From Pseudarthrobacter sp. NIBRBAC000502770 (GTDB lineage Bacteria; Actinomycetota; Actinomycetes; Actinomycetales; Micrococcaceae): 64,000 nucleotides of DNA. The notes beneath the pieces are model-generated. The model did no database searches and was not told the DNA's origin. It saw only the letters and a program-made list of their open reading frames with translations. A program made the translations under genes and the position numbers. Each line of letters starts with the position of its first letter. Position 1 is the first letter of the stretch. The DNA lies in NCBI RefSeq assembly GCF_006517815.1, contig NZ_CP041197.1:1-64000 (forward strand). Direction: 5' to 3'. Below, in pieces: positions 1 through 8,468 of this stretch.

Positions 1-2
1 GT

Positions 3-329
3 TCCACAGGACTCAGCCGTACAGCCGTCGAGACGGCCCTAGGCGCCATGAGCAGCTTTAACATGATCGAACGTCGGTACGGGCAATGGAGAATTACGGC
101 CGGGACCAGCCTGACGGCGCTAGCCCGCCGGCTCGGGGCACTTGACGATGCTGCCGAGCAGATCAGCCGCCATCGAAAGCAGCGCGCAGCCTGGCACGCA
201 TGGCTCGACCGAAACCTGGTACCTGAACTTTCAGAATACGAAGTGGCAGACCCCGACTTGGACCTCTACTGGATCCCTCCCTCGGAAAGCGAACTGGACT
301 GGGGCGGGACGTTGTGGCGAGTGGCATGA
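3..329 (+). CDS. C-terminal part of a winged-helix plasmid protein, cut by the window edge
   Basis: The frame is open from the first complete codon, so the gene almost certainly begins before the window; the ATG at 48 lies inside it. The first residues (LSRTAVETALGAM) read like the recognition helix of a winged helix-turn-helix, followed by a Trp/Arg-rich tail ending at a TGA. The position just upstream of a partition locus suggests a replication initiator or a copy-control protein, as in many actinobacterial plasmids, but that is inference from context. No catalytic motif is visible in the part present. An unrelated DNA-binding regulator is equally compatible. Confidence 0.55.
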   Translation, partial: STGLSRTAVETALGAMSSFNMIERRYGQWRITAGTSLTALARRLGALDDAAEQISRHRKQRAAWHAWLDRNLVPELSEYEVADPDLDLYWIPPSESELDWGGTLWRVA

Positions 330-389
330 CGCTGCGCCGCGCGCAGACGTCGGGGATGTATCTGCGTGCCCTGATGTGGCAGGTTTGTT

Positions 390-547
390 GGGTTTGCTTG
401 TAAAGCAAGTGAAACCAGCAAACAAAGTGATTAAGTATTCACTTGATTCACATGTTTCGCTGGATTCACAAGTGAAAAAAGCGATGACACGGAAACCAGC
501 TTCACAAGTTAAACCAGTGTTGCTGGCTACGCTGGAATCACTTTGGA
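390..547. repeat. Short repeats upstream of parA: putative parS centromere/operator
   Basis: This AT-richer stretch carries repeated TTCAC boxes: ATTCACTTG (437-445), ATTCACATG (446-454), ATTCACAAGTGAA (464-476) and TTCACAAGTTAAA (501-513), with a half-site GCAAGTGAAACC at 405. The direct repeat AAACCAG(C/T) occurs at 412, 493 and 511. It lies immediately before parA, where type Ib partition systems keep the site bound by their small ribbon-helix-helix protein. A role as parS and as a self-regulatory operator is inferred. Replication iterons belonging to the truncated upstream gene are an alternative. Confidence 0.55.
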
Positions 548-557
548 AGGGGATTTG

Positions 558-1472
558 ATGAAACACGATCTGGACCGCGGTGCCCTTAGCCGCGTTATCG
601 CGGTAATCAACGGCAAAGGAGGTGTCTTCAAGACCAGCCTGGTGGCCAACGTAGGCGGACTCCTTGCCGAGGGCGGATCGCGTGTGCTTCTCGTGGATCT
701 CGACCCTCAAGGAAACCTCGCCGAGGACCTTGGCTACGCCGACCAAGGTGACGGCGGCAGAAGTCTGGCGGCTTCGCTATGTTTCGGGGGAGAACCCGAC
801 CTGCTGGCCGACGTCCGACCCAACCTGGATGTCATTGCCGGCGGCCCCCATCTAGACGATGCTGCGGCATTCCTTGGAGCCAAAGCCCAGAAGGATCGTG
901 ATGCTGCGCAGCTGGCTTTGGCCAAACTGCTTGCCAGCGTCGCGGGGGAGTACGATCTGGTTCTGCTGGACTGTCCGCCTGGAAATGAGCCTCTGCAGGC
1001 TGCCGCGGTAGCTGCCGCCCGTTACGCACTGGTGCCGCTGAAGACAGATATGTCCAGCCGTAAGGGTGTCGCCGCCGTCGCGGCACGCATGGACAGCGTC
1101 GTCGGCCTCAATCCTTCTCTGGACCTGCTGGGCGTCGTCCTCGTCGGTACAGGTACGAATTCCAAGCAGGTTCACAAGGTCACCCGCGACCACCTCACCG
1201 CCGATTTTGGGACAGACGAAGTGTTGTTCCCGATGAGCATCCGCCACGCGGAGGCCACTGCCCAGGCGTGCCGTGAGCGTGGATTGCTGGCCCACGAGCT
1301 CGAGCGGGAACTCAGCAAGGGACCGAAATGGTGGGAGGTCCTGCGCGGTGAAGCCAAGGCCGGCAATGCCGGGCCGAAGTCGGCTTCCAGCGTGGCGGAA
1401 GATCTCCATGCAGTCGCCATGGAAGTGACTCGTCGGATCGCCGTCGCAGAATCCCAGGAGGTCAACGCGTGA
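558..1472 (+). CDS. parA: ParA partition ATPase
   Basis: A 304-residue Walker-type ATPase that drives plasmid segregation together with its centromere-binding partner. The deviant Walker A motif NGKGGVFKTS lies at about residues 18-27, the Walker A' motif VDLDPQGN follows, and the motif LVLLDCPPG is near residue 135. There is no N-terminal helix-turn-helix extension, which fits short type Ib ParA proteins. I chose the ATG at 558 over the TTG at 543 because GAAGGGG stands 5-8 bases before it. It is translationally coupled to the next gene: the GTG at 1469 overlaps its TGA. Confidence 0.9.
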   Translation: MKHDLDRGALSRVIAVINGKGGVFKTSLVANVGGLLAEGGSRVLLVDLDPQGNLAEDLGYADQGDGGRSLAASLCFGGEPDLLADVRPNLDVIAGGPHLDDAAAFLGAKAQKDRDAAQLALAKLLASVAGEYDLVLLDCPPGNEPLQAAAVAAARYALVPLKTDMSSRKGVAAVAARMDSVVGLNPSLDLLGVVLVGTGTNSKQVHKVTRDHLTADFGTDEVLFPMSIRHAEATAQACRERGLLAHELERELSKGPKWWEVLRGEAKAGNAGPKSASSVAEDLHAVAMEVTRRIAVAESQEVNA

Positions 1473-1837
1473 GCGCCGAACCAACACCCAGCCGACCCGC
1501 GCTCGGTTTGCCCCCGCGTCGCACGCCAGCGCCGGCCGCCGAGGCGCCGCTGGCACGGATGCTCCCCGGACACCGCCCGGAGACCCCAAAGAAGGCTGAA
1601 CCCAAAGAAACTGAAACAGCGAATATGACGGTGAGCATCCCCGCCGCGCTGCGGAACCGGGCGCGGGCCGCGTACCGGGCTACCAGCTATGCCGAAGGGG
1701 ATAACACCTGGAGTCACTTCGTGGCGAAAGCTATCGAGGCAGAGACGGCCCGCCGCGAAGCTGAACACAATGACGGTGCGATGTACCCATCTTGGGGTGA
1801 AAACCTCCCAGGTGGGCGTCGGCTCAAAGACGGCTGA
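1469..1837 (+). CDS. parB: Small centromere-binding ParB-like protein (ribbon-helix-helix)
   Basis: A 122-residue protein with a Pro-rich, probably disordered N-terminus (1-50) and a C-terminal half (MTVSIPAALRNRARAAYRAT and the following helices) that resembles the ribbon-helix-helix domain of actinobacterial ParB proteins such as that of Leifsonia plasmid pCXC100. It has no ParB/Srx CTPase motif. The GTGA overlap with parA indicates coupled expression. Its likely targets are the TTCAC repeats upstream of parA. The family assignment is by pattern recognition; partner of ParA is a confident inference from gene order. Confidence 0.75.
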   Translation: MSAEPTPSRPALGLPPRRTPAPAAEAPLARMLPGHRPETPKKAEPKETETANMTVSIPAALRNRARAAYRATSYAEGDNTWSHFVAKAIEAETARREAEHNDGAMYPSWGENLPGGRRLKDG

Positions 1838-1905
1838 ACGGCATCAGCTGGGCGACCACGGTGGTGGAGGCGGACATGAGGACGGCGCGGAGGAAAGTCG
1901 GGCTC

Positions 1906-1927
1906 CCTGACGCTGTTGGGCGTCAGG
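1906..1927. terminator. Hairpin between parB and the leftward tlpA
   Basis: CCTGACGC (1906-1913) and GCGTCAGG (1920-1927) form an 8-bp stem with a 6-nt loop. It overlaps the stop codon of the leftward tlpA and lies between convergent genes, so it could end transcription from either side. No strong T-run follows. Confidence 0.4.
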
Positions 1928-2558
1928 ATTCCTTCAGCACACTGCCGATTAAGGCCTTGAGTGTACTTTTCTCGGCGATGCCGAGCACACGTGCGGTGAC
2001 TCTGCCTTGTTTGTCCAGGACGAGGGTTGTCGGTACCGCGCGCGGGGGAACGTAGTCGGCCAAGGCGAGCAGGATTGCCCCGTTGGCGTCGTTGAAGCTG
2101 GGATAGGTGGTGCCGAAGGTGCGCTCGAAGGCGGCGGCTGTGGCGGCGGTGTCGCGCAGGTTGATTCCGTAGAAGAGCACTCCCTCGCTCTTGTGTTCCT
2201 GATACAGGGCTTCCAGAGTCGGGGCTTCGGTGCGGCAGGGTGCGCATGCGGCGTACCAGACGTTCAGAACCGTCACCGATCCCCGCCAGGCCGTGGAATT
2301 GACGATGGTGCCGTCGTAGAGCGGGCCCTCCATCTCGACAGGGGCGCCTCTGTCGTTGGGGGCGTATTCGGAGACCGAGCCGTCGCCGGCGATGTAATTT
2401 TTGTTATCCCCGGCCCGGGCCTGCGCGGCCAGGGAATCCGGGGGTGTGGGTGTGCAGCCGGCCACGAGCAGGGCACCGGACGCGATGCCCAGCAGGAGGC
2501 TGCGCCGGCCTGGCAAGGATGCACCAGGGGCTGAGCGTGCGGGTGGTTGGGTGTTCAT
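1923..2558 (-). CDS. TlpA/ResA-like thioredoxin-fold lipoprotein
   Basis: A 211-residue predicted lipoprotein. An Arg-rich N-terminus and hydrophobic segment lead to the lipobox LVAGC (lipid Cys35), followed by a thioredoxin-like domain with the active site WYAACAPCR (Cys105/Cys108). Such proteins reduce extracytoplasmic thiols using electrons from a CcdA-type membrane protein, here encoded directly upstream in the same operon with a 16-nt gap. A close paralogue with the same NKNYIAGDGSV linker is encoded at 54633-55292. A link to metal-stress thiol repair is inferred from the neighbouring cadmium operon. Confidence 0.85.
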   Translation of the reverse strand: MNTQPPARSAPGASLPGRRSLLLGIASGALLVAGCTPTPPDSLAAQARAGDNKNYIAGDGSVSEYAPNDRGAPVEMEGPLYDGTIVNSTAWRGSVTVLNVWYAACAPCRTEAPTLEALYQEHKSEGVLFYGINLRDTAATAAAFERTFGTTYPSFNDANGAILLALADYVPPRAVPTTLVLDKQGRVTARVLGIAEKSTLKALIGSVLKES

Positions 2559-2574
2559 GATCCGGTCCTTGCGT

Positions 2575-3324
2575 TTAGACAGGGGTGGTGATGGTCGCGG
2601 CGAGGTTCTGCAGCTGGTAGATCCAGAGCATCCATACTCCGGAGACCATCAGGAGTCCGACGAGGATGAGGAGGGATCCGCCGATGATGTTGAAGGTGCG
2701 GATGTGCCGGCGGATGAAACCCAGGGTTCTGGTGACCCAGTTCAGGCCCAGGGCGACAAGGACAAAGGGGATTCCCAGTCCCAGGCAATAGATGAAACCC
2801 AGCAGGGCACCCCGCCAGGGATCCCCGGTGGTGGTGCTCAGCGCCAGGACCGCGCTGAGCGTGGGCCCCATGCAGGGTGTCCATCCGAGGCCGAAGATGA
2901 CACCGAGCAGAGGGGCTCCGGCGAGGCCAGTCCGCGGCCGGAAGGAGAGCTGGCGGGTGCTCTGGAGGAAGGAGAGGCTGCCGACGAGGACGAGTCCCAT
3001 CAGGACGACGAACACGCCCAGGGAACGGATCAGTGTGCCCTGCCACTGCACGAGCCAGCCGCCGATCACCCCGAACGCCGCACCGTACAGGGTGAACACT
3101 GCGGCGAAGCCAAGGATGAACAGACCGACCCCGGTCAGGACCCGCCGCCGGTTGTCCGGCCGTGACGGGTCGGTCAGCCCGGAGACGTACCCCAGGTACC
3201 CGGGCACCAGTGGAAGGATGCAGGGGGAGATGAAGGAGACAGTCCCGGCGGTCATCGCCAGTGGCATGGCCACCAGCAGGGCGCCGGACTGCACCATTTC
3301 GGCGAAATATCCGCCAATGCTCAT
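2575..3324 (-). CDS. ccdA: CcdA-like membrane thiol:disulfide electron transporter
   Basis: A 249-residue protein with about six membrane segments. It has the paired-cysteine signatures of the CcdA/DsbD family: [13 protein letters not shown] in the first helix and [10 protein letters not shown] in the fourth. It passes electrons from cytoplasmic thioredoxin to extracytoplasmic proteins such as the TlpA-like lipoprotein that follows it. A paralogue of identical length lies at 49389-50138 in the copper operon. The gene is divergent from cmtR, and the 190-bp gap carries the cmtR promoter. Confidence 0.88.
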   Translation of the reverse strand: MSIGGYFAEMVQSGALLVAMPLAMTAGTVSFISPCILPLVPGYLGYVSGLTDPSRPDNRRRVLTGVGLFILGFAAVFTLYGAAFGVIGGWLVQWQGTLIRSLGVFVVLMGLVLVGSLSFLQSTRQLSFRPRTGLAGAPLLGVIFGLGWTPCMGPTLSAVLALSTTTGDPWRGALLGFIYCLGLGIPFVLVALGLNWVTRTLGFIRRHIRTFNIIGGSLLILVGLLMVSGVWMLWIYQLQNLAATITTPV

Positions 3325-3467
3325 CGGGTGTCTCCTGGGTCATTGTGTATGAAGCCCTGCCCAAGGGGCAGCAGCACGGCCCCCGTTGGGGCACAGTCCG
3401 CGCAGAATGTCCCGGCTGTGTCGGAGCGCCAGCACCGTGGGGACCGTGACGGGCATCTTTTCTGACG

Positions 3468-3510
3468 TTACAGCATTGCGGCGATGACAGCATAAATATG
3501 CGCTATTATC
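3468..3510 (+). promoter_or_regulatory. cmtR promoter with imperfect AT-rich dyad (putative CmtR operator)
   Basis: A good sigma-70-like promoter is visible: TTACAG at 3468-3473, a 17-bp spacer, and CATAAA at 3491-3496. The imperfect dyad ATAAATA/TATTAT (3492-3509) overlaps the -10 box and the expected transcription start, a typical place for an ArsR-family operator. Because transcription should begin near 3503, the ATG at 3498 is unlikely to be used; the ATG at 3516 fits. Binding by CmtR is inferred. Confidence 0.6.
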
Positions 3511-3515
3511 GTCGT

Positions 3516-3899
3516 ATGACGATTGAACCTGTTTCCGCTGACCCTTGCAGCCAGCTCAGTCCCGCGGCGGCGCTGTTCCATTCCCTTAGCGACCAGACCC
3601 GGTTGAGCATTGTGAAGCGGATGGCCGGCGGCGAGGTCCGCGTCGGTGACCTCACGGCAGAACTGGGCCTGGCCCAGTCCACCGTCTCAGCCCACGTGGC
3701 ATGCCTGCGTGATTGCGGCCTGGTCGAAGGCCGGGTCCAGGGCCGCAGCGTGTACTACTCGCTGTCCCGCCCTGAACTGATGGACGTGCTCGCCCAGGCT
3801 GAGATCCTGCTTGCCGCCACCGGCAACGCGGTCAGCCTGTGCCCGAACTACGGCACCGGCAGTACGGGTGCCCCCCTGACGGAAGAGAACACACGATGA
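3516..3899 (+). CDS. cmtR: CmtR-type ArsR-family Cd(II)/Pb(II)-sensing repressor
   Basis: A 127-residue winged-helix repressor of the ArsR/SmtB family. The recognition helix contains the CmtR signature VACLRDCGLV, giving Cys63 and Cys67, and a third cysteine, Cys109, lies in the C-terminal helix. The spacing closely matches the Cd/Pb-binding Cys57/61/102 of Mycobacterium tuberculosis CmtR. Metal binding should release it from the operator upstream. Its stop overlaps the start of the P-type ATPase gene (ATGA), the same sensor-pump pairing as mycobacterial CmtR/CtpG. Confidence 0.9.
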   Translation: MTIEPVSADPCSQLSPAAALFHSLSDQTRLSIVKRMAGGEVRVGDLTAELGLAQSTVSAHVACLRDCGLVEGRVQGRSVYYSLSRPELMDVLAQAEILLAATGNAVSLCPNYGTGSTGAPLTEENTR

Positions 3900-5851
3900 G
3901 TGATGCCTGCGGCTGCAGCGACGAGAAGACCGGGACCGGCGAGTCCGAAGAGGCGGAGGAAGCCGTAGGTTTCTGGCAGGTCACCGAGGTCAGGGCAGCC
4001 GCCGTTTCCGGTGTCCTGCTCCTCGCGGCGTGGATCGCCTCCTTGGCCGGCGGGCCGGTGTGGCTGACCCTTCCCCTGGAGATCCTGGCGCTGCTGGTTG
4101 CCGCGTGGACGTTCGTTCCTTCCACCCTGCGGCGCCTGGTCAAGGGCAAGATCGGGGTCGGGACGCTGATGACGATTGCCGCCGCCGGCGCTGTCGCCCT
4201 CGGGCAGTTCGAGGAGGCGGCCATGCTGGCCTTCCTCTACGCCATCTCCGAAGGCCTTGAGGAGTATTCGCTGGCGAAGACCCGGCGCGGCCTGCGCGCC
4301 CTGCTGGACCTGGTCCCGGCCGAGGCGACCGTCCTGCGCGACGGCACCGAAGTCACCGTCGCCCCGGCAGAACTCATTCCCGGGGACAGGATGGTTGTCC
4401 GGCCCGGGGAGCGTCTGGCCACCGACGGCAGAATCATTACCGGCCGTACGTCCCTGGACACCTCGGCGCTGACCGGCGAATCCGTTCCGGTCGAGGCCGG
4501 CCCGGGCAGCGAGGTCTACGCCGGGGCGATCAACGGTACCGGCCCGCTCGAGGTCGAAGTGACCAGCACCGCGGAGAACAACTCGCTGGCCAGGATTGTG
4601 CACATCGTGGAGGCCGAGCAGTCCCGCAAGGGCCCGGGCCAGCGCCTGGCCGACTCGATCGCCAGCAAGCTCGTCCCCGGCATCCTGATCGCCGCCGCCC
4701 TGATCATCGTTTTCGGCTTCATCGTCGGGGAACCGCTGCTGTGGTTCGAACGTGCCCTCGTCGTCCTGGTCGCAGCCTCGCCATGCGCCCTGGCCATCTC
4801 CGTCCCTGTCACGGTCGTCGCCTCCGTCGGGGCGGCCAGCCGCATCGGCGTGCTCATTAAGGGCGGCGGCGCCTTGGAAACCCTCGGCAAAATCCGCACC
4901 ATCGCACTGGACAAAACCGGAACCCTGACCCGGAACAAGCCCGCCGTGATTGACGTCGCCGCGACCGGAACCGCGACCAGGGACCAGGTCCTGGCCCTTG
5001 CCGCCGGATTGGAGGCCCGCAGCGAACACCCGCTGGCCCGCGCCATTCTCGCCGCGACACCGGACCGGGCGGCCGTCACCGACGTCGACACCATCCCCGG
5101 CGCGGGCCTGGAAGGCCAGCTCGAGGGCAGGACCGTCCGTCTCGGCCGGCCCGGCTGGATCGACGCCGGCCCCCTGACCTCCGAGGTCGAGCGGATGCAG
5201 CACGCCGGCGCGACCGCAGTCCTGATCGAGGACGACGGCCAGGTCATCGGAGCCATCGCGGTCCGCGACGAGCTGCGACCCGAAGCCCGCGAGGTCATCG
5301 CCCGGCTCACTGCATCCGGCTACACCACTGCGATGCTTACCGGAGACAACCTCATCACCGCCACCGCGCTGGGTAAGGCCGCGGGCATCACCGAGGTCCA
5401 CGCCGACCTCCGCCCCGAGGACAAGGCGGAGATCATCCGCACGCTCAAGGCCCGCCAGCCCACCGCCATGGTCGGGGACGGCGTCAACGACGCCCCGGCC
5501 CTCGCGACCGCCGACACCGGCATCGCGATGGGAGCCATGGGCACCGACGTCGCGATCGAAACCGCCGACATCGCCCTAATGGGCGAGGACCTGAATCACC
5601 TGCCCCAGGTACTGGACCACGCGCGCAGAACCCGGCGCATCATGCTCCAGAACGTGGGCCTGTCCCTGCTGCTGATCGCCGTGCTGATCCCGCTGGCGCT
5701 GTTCGGCATGCTCGGCCTGGCTGCCGTGGTCCTGATCCACGAACTGGCCGAAATCGTCGTGATTGCCAACGGCGTCCGGGCAGGCCGGCTCAGCGGCAAG
5801 ACCGCGCTCAGCCACGCCCGGTCCGCCCCCGCACTGGAACCGGCAGCATGA
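3896..5851 (+). CDS. ctpG: CtpG/CadA-like heavy-metal P1B-type ATPase (Cd/Pb export)
   Basis: A 651-residue P-type ATPase with the TGES actuator motif, the phosphorylation motif DKTGT (Asp339), the SEHPLA motif of P1B pumps and the hinge GDGVNDAP. The intramembrane metal motif is SPC (295-297) rather than CPC, and the last helices carry HELAEIVVIANGVR. There is no N-terminal HMA domain, only a short cysteine-bearing start (SDACGCSDEK). I used the ATG at 3896 that overlaps the cmtR stop. CmtR control points to Cd/Pb export; the SPC motif also occurs in P1B-4 (Co-type) pumps, so the substrate is not certain. Confidence 0.88.
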   Translation: MSDACGCSDEKTGTGESEEAEEAVGFWQVTEVRAAAVSGVLLLAAWIASLAGGPVWLTLPLEILALLVAAWTFVPSTLRRLVKGKIGVGTLMTIAAAGAVALGQFEEAAMLAFLYAISEGLEEYSLAKTRRGLRALLDLVPAEATVLRDGTEVTVAPAELIPGDRMVVRPGERLATDGRIITGRTSLDTSALTGESVPVEAGPGSEVYAGAINGTGPLEVEVTSTAENNSLARIVHIVEAEQSRKGPGQRLADSIASKLVPGILIAAALIIVFGFIVGEPLLWFERALVVLVAASPCALAISVPVTVVASVGAASRIGVLIKGGGALETLGKIRTIALDKTGTLTRNKPAVIDVAATGTATRDQVLALAAGLEARSEHPLARAILAATPDRAAVTDVDTIPGAGLEGQLEGRTVRLGRPGWIDAGPLTSEVERMQHAGATAVLIEDDGQVIGAIAVRDELRPEAREVIARLTASGYTTAMLTGDNLITATALGKAAGITEVHADLRPEDKAEIIRTLKARQPTAMVGDGVNDAPALATADTGIAMGAMGTDVAIETADIALMGEDLNHLPQVLDHARRTRRIMLQNVGLSLLLIAVLIPLALFGMLGLAAVVLIHELAEIVVIANGVRAGRLSGKTALSHARSAPALEPAA

Positions 5852-6357
5852 GCGCCGAAGCCGCAGCCCCTCCGGTCGTACCGGCCCGGACGGCACGACG
5901 GTTCAGGACGGTGCTGCTGCTCTGGGCAGCCGTCCTGGCTGCGGCCGACCTGGTCCTCAAAGCCCTCGCCGAAGCCCTGCTCTCCACCGGCACGGCGACC
6001 GAGCTGGGGCCGATCAACATCAAGCTGCTCTACAACCGCGGTGTCGCATTCAGTCTCGGTGCGGACCTTGCCCCCTGGGTCGTCATCGCCGCCACCGGGC
6101 TGATCATTGCAGCTCTGATCTGGTACACCGTCTCCGCCGCCCCTGCCATGACCGGACTGTCCCGGGCCGGAGCGGCCATGCTGCTCGGCGGCGCTGCCGG
6201 AAACTTCATTGACCGGCTCGACGGGGGCGGTGTCGTGGACTACCTGCACAGCGGCTGGTTCCCCACCTTCAACCTCGCGGACGTGTTCGTCACCACCGGG
6301 ATAGCACTTCTGGTCCTCGGCACAATCCTGTCCCCGCGGGCACGGACCGGCGAATAA
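5848..6357 (+). CDS. lspA: Signal peptidase II (lipoprotein signal peptidase)
   Basis: A 169-residue, four-helix membrane aspartic protease that removes signal peptides from diacylglyceryl-modified prolipoproteins. The conserved blocks GGAAGNFIDRL and FNLADV supply the catalytic pair, Asp122 and Asp145. The ATGA overlap with the ATPase gene shows it is part of the cadmium operon. Plasmid lspA copies are known partners of Cd/Pb operons. Together with lgt at 51768, this element encodes two steps of lipoprotein maturation. Confidence 0.93.
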   Translation: MSAEAAAPPVVPARTARRFRTVLLLWAAVLAAADLVLKALAEALLSTGTATELGPINIKLLYNRGVAFSLGADLAPWVVIAATGLIIAALIWYTVSAAPAMTGLSRAGAAMLLGGAAGNFIDRLDGGGVVDYLHSGWFPTFNLADVFVTTGIALLVLGTILSPRARTGE

Positions 6358-6406
6358 AACTCTCTTCCGCTTCGCCGGCCGCGCAGGCCCTGGAAAGGAC
6401 CCACTC

Positions 6407-7006
6407 ATGCTTGCCACCATCGCGGCCGCGGCGGCGATGTTCGCCGCCACCAACATTGACGACATCGTCGTTCTGACCGTCCTGTTCCTGGCCTCCGCCA
6501 AAGGCAGGCCGCGGCCCTGGGAGATCGTCGGCGGGCAATATCTGGGGTTCATCACCCTGGTCGGCATCAGCGTCCTGGCGGCCCTCGGGCTGACCCTCGT
6601 CCCGGATGAATGGGTGGGATGGCTCGGCCTGGTCCCGCTGGCCATCGGCGTGGTCGGGCTGATCCGGTTCCTGCGGACTCGAGGGGAGGAGGAGGCGGAG
6701 GGGTCATTCACTGCAGTCGGTCTGGCCAGCGTCGCTGGCATCACCATCGCCAACGGCGCCGATAACATCGCGATCTACACCCCGATCTTCCGCACCATGG
6801 GCACCCAGGACACCGTTGTGACCATCATGGTGTTCCTGATCCTGGTCGCCGTGTGGTGCGCACTCGGACGCGTCGTCGGCACCCACCCGAAGGTCACCGA
6901 AACCCTCGAAAGGATCGAACACTGGCTGGTCCCCGGTGTCTTCATCGGGCTGGGCCTGTTCATCCTCATCAGCTCCGGCGTCGTGTCACGGCTGTTCAGC
7001 ACCTGA
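6407..7006 (+). CDS. cadD: CadD-type cadmium resistance transporter
   Basis: A 199-residue integral membrane protein of the CadD family, within the LysE-like exporters. It starts with AATNIDDIVVLTVLF and contains the repeat-like block ANGADNIAIYTPIF; both are family signatures with acidic residues in the membrane. Five or so hydrophobic helices are visible. It follows lspA by 49 nt in the CmtR operon and would add a second route of Cd(II) tolerance beside the ATPase. Confidence 0.9.
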   Translation: MLATIAAAAAMFAATNIDDIVVLTVLFLASAKGRPRPWEIVGGQYLGFITLVGISVLAALGLTLVPDEWVGWLGLVPLAIGVVGLIRFLRTRGEEEAEGSFTAVGLASVAGITIANGADNIAIYTPIFRTMGTQDTVVTIMVFLILVAVWCALGRVVGTHPKVTETLERIEHWLVPGVFIGLGLFILISSGVVSRLFST

Positions 7007-7043
7007 GCAGTTATAGCACGCGCCGCCAGAGTCAGGAGAAACC

Positions 7044-8414
7044 ATGAGAGAAACACCGTTCCGTCTGTTGCTCGATGCCCGCACCGCCCGGAAACAGGGC
7101 AGCGCCGGCATCATGCGGCGGCAACGGCAGCGACTCTCAGAGATGGTCACCCACGCGCGGACATGCTCACCGTTTTACCGCCGGCTTTATCAGGGCCTGC
7201 CGGCCCGGGTCACCGACCCGCGCCTGCTGCCGGTGACGAACAAGGCCGACCTGATGGCCCATTTCGATGACTGGCCCACAGACCCCGCCATCACCCTGGA
7301 AGAAACCCAGACGTTCGCTGCAGACCCCTCACTGGTCGGCGAGAAATTTCTCAACCGCTATACCCTCGCCACTACGTCCGGGACCACCGGCACCCGGGGA
7401 TTGTTCCTGCTCGACACCACATCCCTCGCCGTCGCCCAGGCCCTGACGTTCCGGATGCTCAGCTCCTGGCTCTCACCAGCAGACCTCGCAGGGATCATCC
7501 GCGGCCGCGGGCGGATAGCCATGGTCATCGCGACCGGCGGCCACTTCGCCTCGGCAGCGGCCGCGGCCTCACTCCGAAAGGGGCCAGCCCGGCGCAGTGT
7601 GGGCGTGTTCCCGGTCCAGACGCCCATGCCGGACCTCGTCGCCTTGCTGAACGACTTCCGACCGGCCATTCTTGCCCCCTACGCCTCCACCGGCTGGCTG
7701 CTGGCAGGCGAGCAGGAAGCAGGACGCCTGAACATCCAGCCCGCCGCCGTTATTCTCTCCGCAGAGGGCCTGCCCGCCACAGAGTACGCCAGGATCAGCG
7801 CAGCGTTCCGAGGAGCCAAGGTCCGTCAAGGCTACGCGGCGACCGAATGCCCCTTCCTGAGCTACAGCTGCCCGGAAGGCTGGCTCCACGTCAACAGCGA
7901 CTGGGCCATCCTGGAACCGGTCGACGCGGACCACGCACCCGTCCCGCCCGGCCAGCCCTCGCACACCGTGCTGCTGAGCAACCTCGCCAACCGCGTCCAG
8001 CCCATCCTGCGCTACGACCTCGGCGACAGCGTCACCGCAAAGCCTGACCCCTGCCTGTGCGGGGACCCGACACCGGCCATCCAGGTGGAGGGCCGGACCG
8101 CGGAACTGCTGACCTTCCCGCGAAGCGACGGACTCCCCGTCTCAGTGACACCGCTGACACTGGCTACAGTGCTCGACAGCGTGCAGGGCCTGACCCGCGG
8201 CCAGATTGTCCAGACAGGACTCGACAGCCTCAGCCTCCGGCTGCAGCCCGCCGCCGGTGCTAATCCCGAGAACGTTTGGGAAGCTGCCTGCACTGAAATA
8301 ACCCGCGTGTTGACGAGTTTTGGTTTGGGCGGTGTCACCATCACGAGGGACGCCGGGCTGCCGCAGCTCACTCCGGGCGGCAAGCACCGCACAGTCGTTC
8401 CGTTGCCGCCGTAG
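7044..8414 (+). CDS. PaaK-like AMP-forming acyl-CoA ligase family protein
   Basis: A 456-residue adenylate-forming enzyme related to phenylacetate-CoA ligases and coenzyme F390 synthetases. Visible motifs are the phosphate-binding loop TTSGTTGTRG (near residue 112), the adenine motif GYAATECP, and LRYDLGDS. It lies 37 nt after cadD in the same direction with no terminator between, so it is probably cotranscribed with the cadmium genes. Its substrate is unknown and no link of this family to metal resistance is obvious. It may act on a metabolite or a thiol-linked acid, but this is speculation. Confidence 0.75.
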   Translation: MRETPFRLLLDARTARKQGSAGIMRRQRQRLSEMVTHARTCSPFYRRLYQGLPARVTDPRLLPVTNKADLMAHFDDWPTDPAITLEETQTFAADPSLVGEKFLNRYTLATTSGTTGTRGLFLLDTTSLAVAQALTFRMLSSWLSPADLAGIIRGRGRIAMVIATGGHFASAAAAASLRKGPARRSVGVFPVQTPMPDLVALLNDFRPAILAPYASTGWLLAGEQEAGRLNIQPAAVILSAEGLPATEYARISAAFRGAKVRQGYAATECPFLSYSCPEGWLHVNSDWAILEPVDADHAPVPPGQPSHTVLLSNLANRVQPILRYDLGDSVTAKPDPCLCGDPTPAIQVEGRTAELLTFPRSDGLPVSVTPLTLATVLDSVQGLTRGQIVQTGLDSLSLRLQPAAGANPENVWEAACTEITRVLTSFGLGGVTITRDAGLPQLTPGGKHRTVVPLPP

Positions 8415-8468
8415 AAGCCAATCCTGCATTGACGTCCGCCCCGACCTGACCACGAAAGCATCCCACTG

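Noticed and set aside
3848..5401. 517-codon leftward open frame over the Cd ATPase gene
   Set aside because: Antisense to a gene with complete P-type ATPase motifs; composition is the Gly/Asp/Gln-rich pattern expected from reading GC-rich codons backwards, with no domain or ribosome-binding site.
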